Source of the DNA: Lampropedia hyalina DSM 16112
GTDB taxonomy: Bacteria > Pseudomonadota > Gammaproteobacteria > Burkholderiales > Burkholderiaceae_C
Reading direction: 5' to 3'
Length of the DNA stretch: 64,000 nucleotides
Assembly: GCF_900129055.1 (NCBI RefSeq)
Contig: NZ_FQUZ01000007.1
Span: forward strand, 1 to 64,000
The translations under genes were made by a program, and so were the position numbers. Position 1 is the first letter of the stretch; each line of letters opens with the position of its first letter. Positions 63,683-64,000 of this stretch are shown piece by piece. The notes below the pieces were generated by a model. That model was not told the DNA's origin, did no database searches, and saw only the letters and a list, made by a program, of their open reading frames with translations.

Positions 63683-64000
63683 GGTGTATTGGTTCCCAGA
63701 ATGAGATGTCCGATGACATAGGTTGCATCCCCGCCTTCGGCCACGATGCGCAGGCGGTCAGCCACCGGAGTGCCGGCGGGCACTGACAGTCGGTGGCGTG
63801 CCATGCCAGCAGTGTAGGCCGGTTCCATGCGTGCCACGACATGCCATCGGCCAGCCGATTCCACCAGGATGGTATAGCGGTCGTTGTTGTCGAAACTGAC
63901 GTCGATGCTTTGGAACGCCTGTGGCTGCTCCAGCAGCACGTCGAGGCTGTGCTCGAACCGGTGGTTGCCCGGCGCGTTGTGCGGTGTGCCGTCTTCCACG
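63679..64000 (-). CDS. C-terminal part of an unidentified protein upstream of dprE1 (partial)
   Basis: The last 107 codons of a gene that continues beyond the right edge. The visible part is beta-rich and soluble (FQSIDVSFDNNDRYTILVES, RHRLSVPAGTPVADRLRIVA), like the C-terminal jelly-roll or carbohydrate-binding-like domain found on some membrane glycosyltransferases. A GTG near the edge could be read as a start, but the frame continues through the edge and there is no start context. Its stop overlaps the dprE1 start (ATGA), so it belongs to the same operon. Confidence 0.6.
   Translation of the reverse strand, partial: VEDGTPHNAPGNHRFEHSLDVLLEQPQAFQSIDVSFDNNDRYTILVESAGRWHVVARMEPAYTAGMARHRLSVPAGTPVADRLRIVAEGGDATYVIGHLILGTNTP

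Overview
This window is GC-rich chromosome from a betaproteobacterium, most likely a Burkholderiales member of the Comamonadaceae type. The pointers are a double-length tandem UvrA, the clpS-clpA pair, two-domain MaeB, LeuA with a leucine leader, and a complete urt urea-uptake operon. No rRNA, tRNA or CRISPR array was seen. Most of the window is core metabolism and DNA repair, with accessory material at both edges and at about 25.3-26.6 kb.

Layout. 0-4 kb: the left end of a TnpB-type (IS200/IS605 superfamily) element cut by the window edge, a PIN toxin/chimeric antitoxin pair, and a type I secretion adaptor plus TolC-like outer-membrane pair with no ABC transporter in view. 4-25 kb: housekeeping genes in short units: serB, fabI, a DUF2889-like gene, an RluA-type pseudouridine synthase, accD, maeB, leuA with a leader peptide and attenuator, ppk, an AlgC-type phosphomannomutase/phosphoglucomutase, clpA, clpS, an endonuclease/exonuclease/phosphatase protein, folB, hemW and uvrC. 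25.3-26.6 kb: a second TnpB element with intact catalytic residues and a candidate omega RNA; its left end abuts the start codon of a glycosyltransferase. 27.8-33.5 kb: map, glnD and a response regulator/histidine kinase pair. 33.7-39.5 kb: tandem uvrA. 39.9-43 kb: a TonB-dependent siderophore receptor followed by a broken siderophore-binding-protein gene.

43-55.9 kb is a nitrogen-scavenging locus. urtABCDE (urea ABC importer) is divergent from allophanate hydrolase, urea carboxylase and a GntR-type regulator. Both directions carry a good sigma-54 -24/-12 promoter, so uptake and ATP-dependent urea breakdown are probably induced together under nitrogen limitation. The gap between them is packed with nested inverted repeats.

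56-60 kb is a phosphate-starvation locus: two tandem alkaline phosphatases, the upstream one a predicted lipoprotein, behind a textbook Pho box. A secreted protein of unknown function follows. A second, weaker Pho-box candidate lies upstream of ppk.

60.1-64 kb (minus strand, running off the right edge) encodes homologues of the mycobacterial DprE1/DprE2 epimerase, which makes the D-arabinofuranose donor decaprenyl-phosphoryl-arabinose. They are tightly linked to a multipass membrane protein that could be the matching glycosyltransferase. A lipid-linked arabinose pathway in this Gram-negative organism is the most interesting functional proposal in the window.
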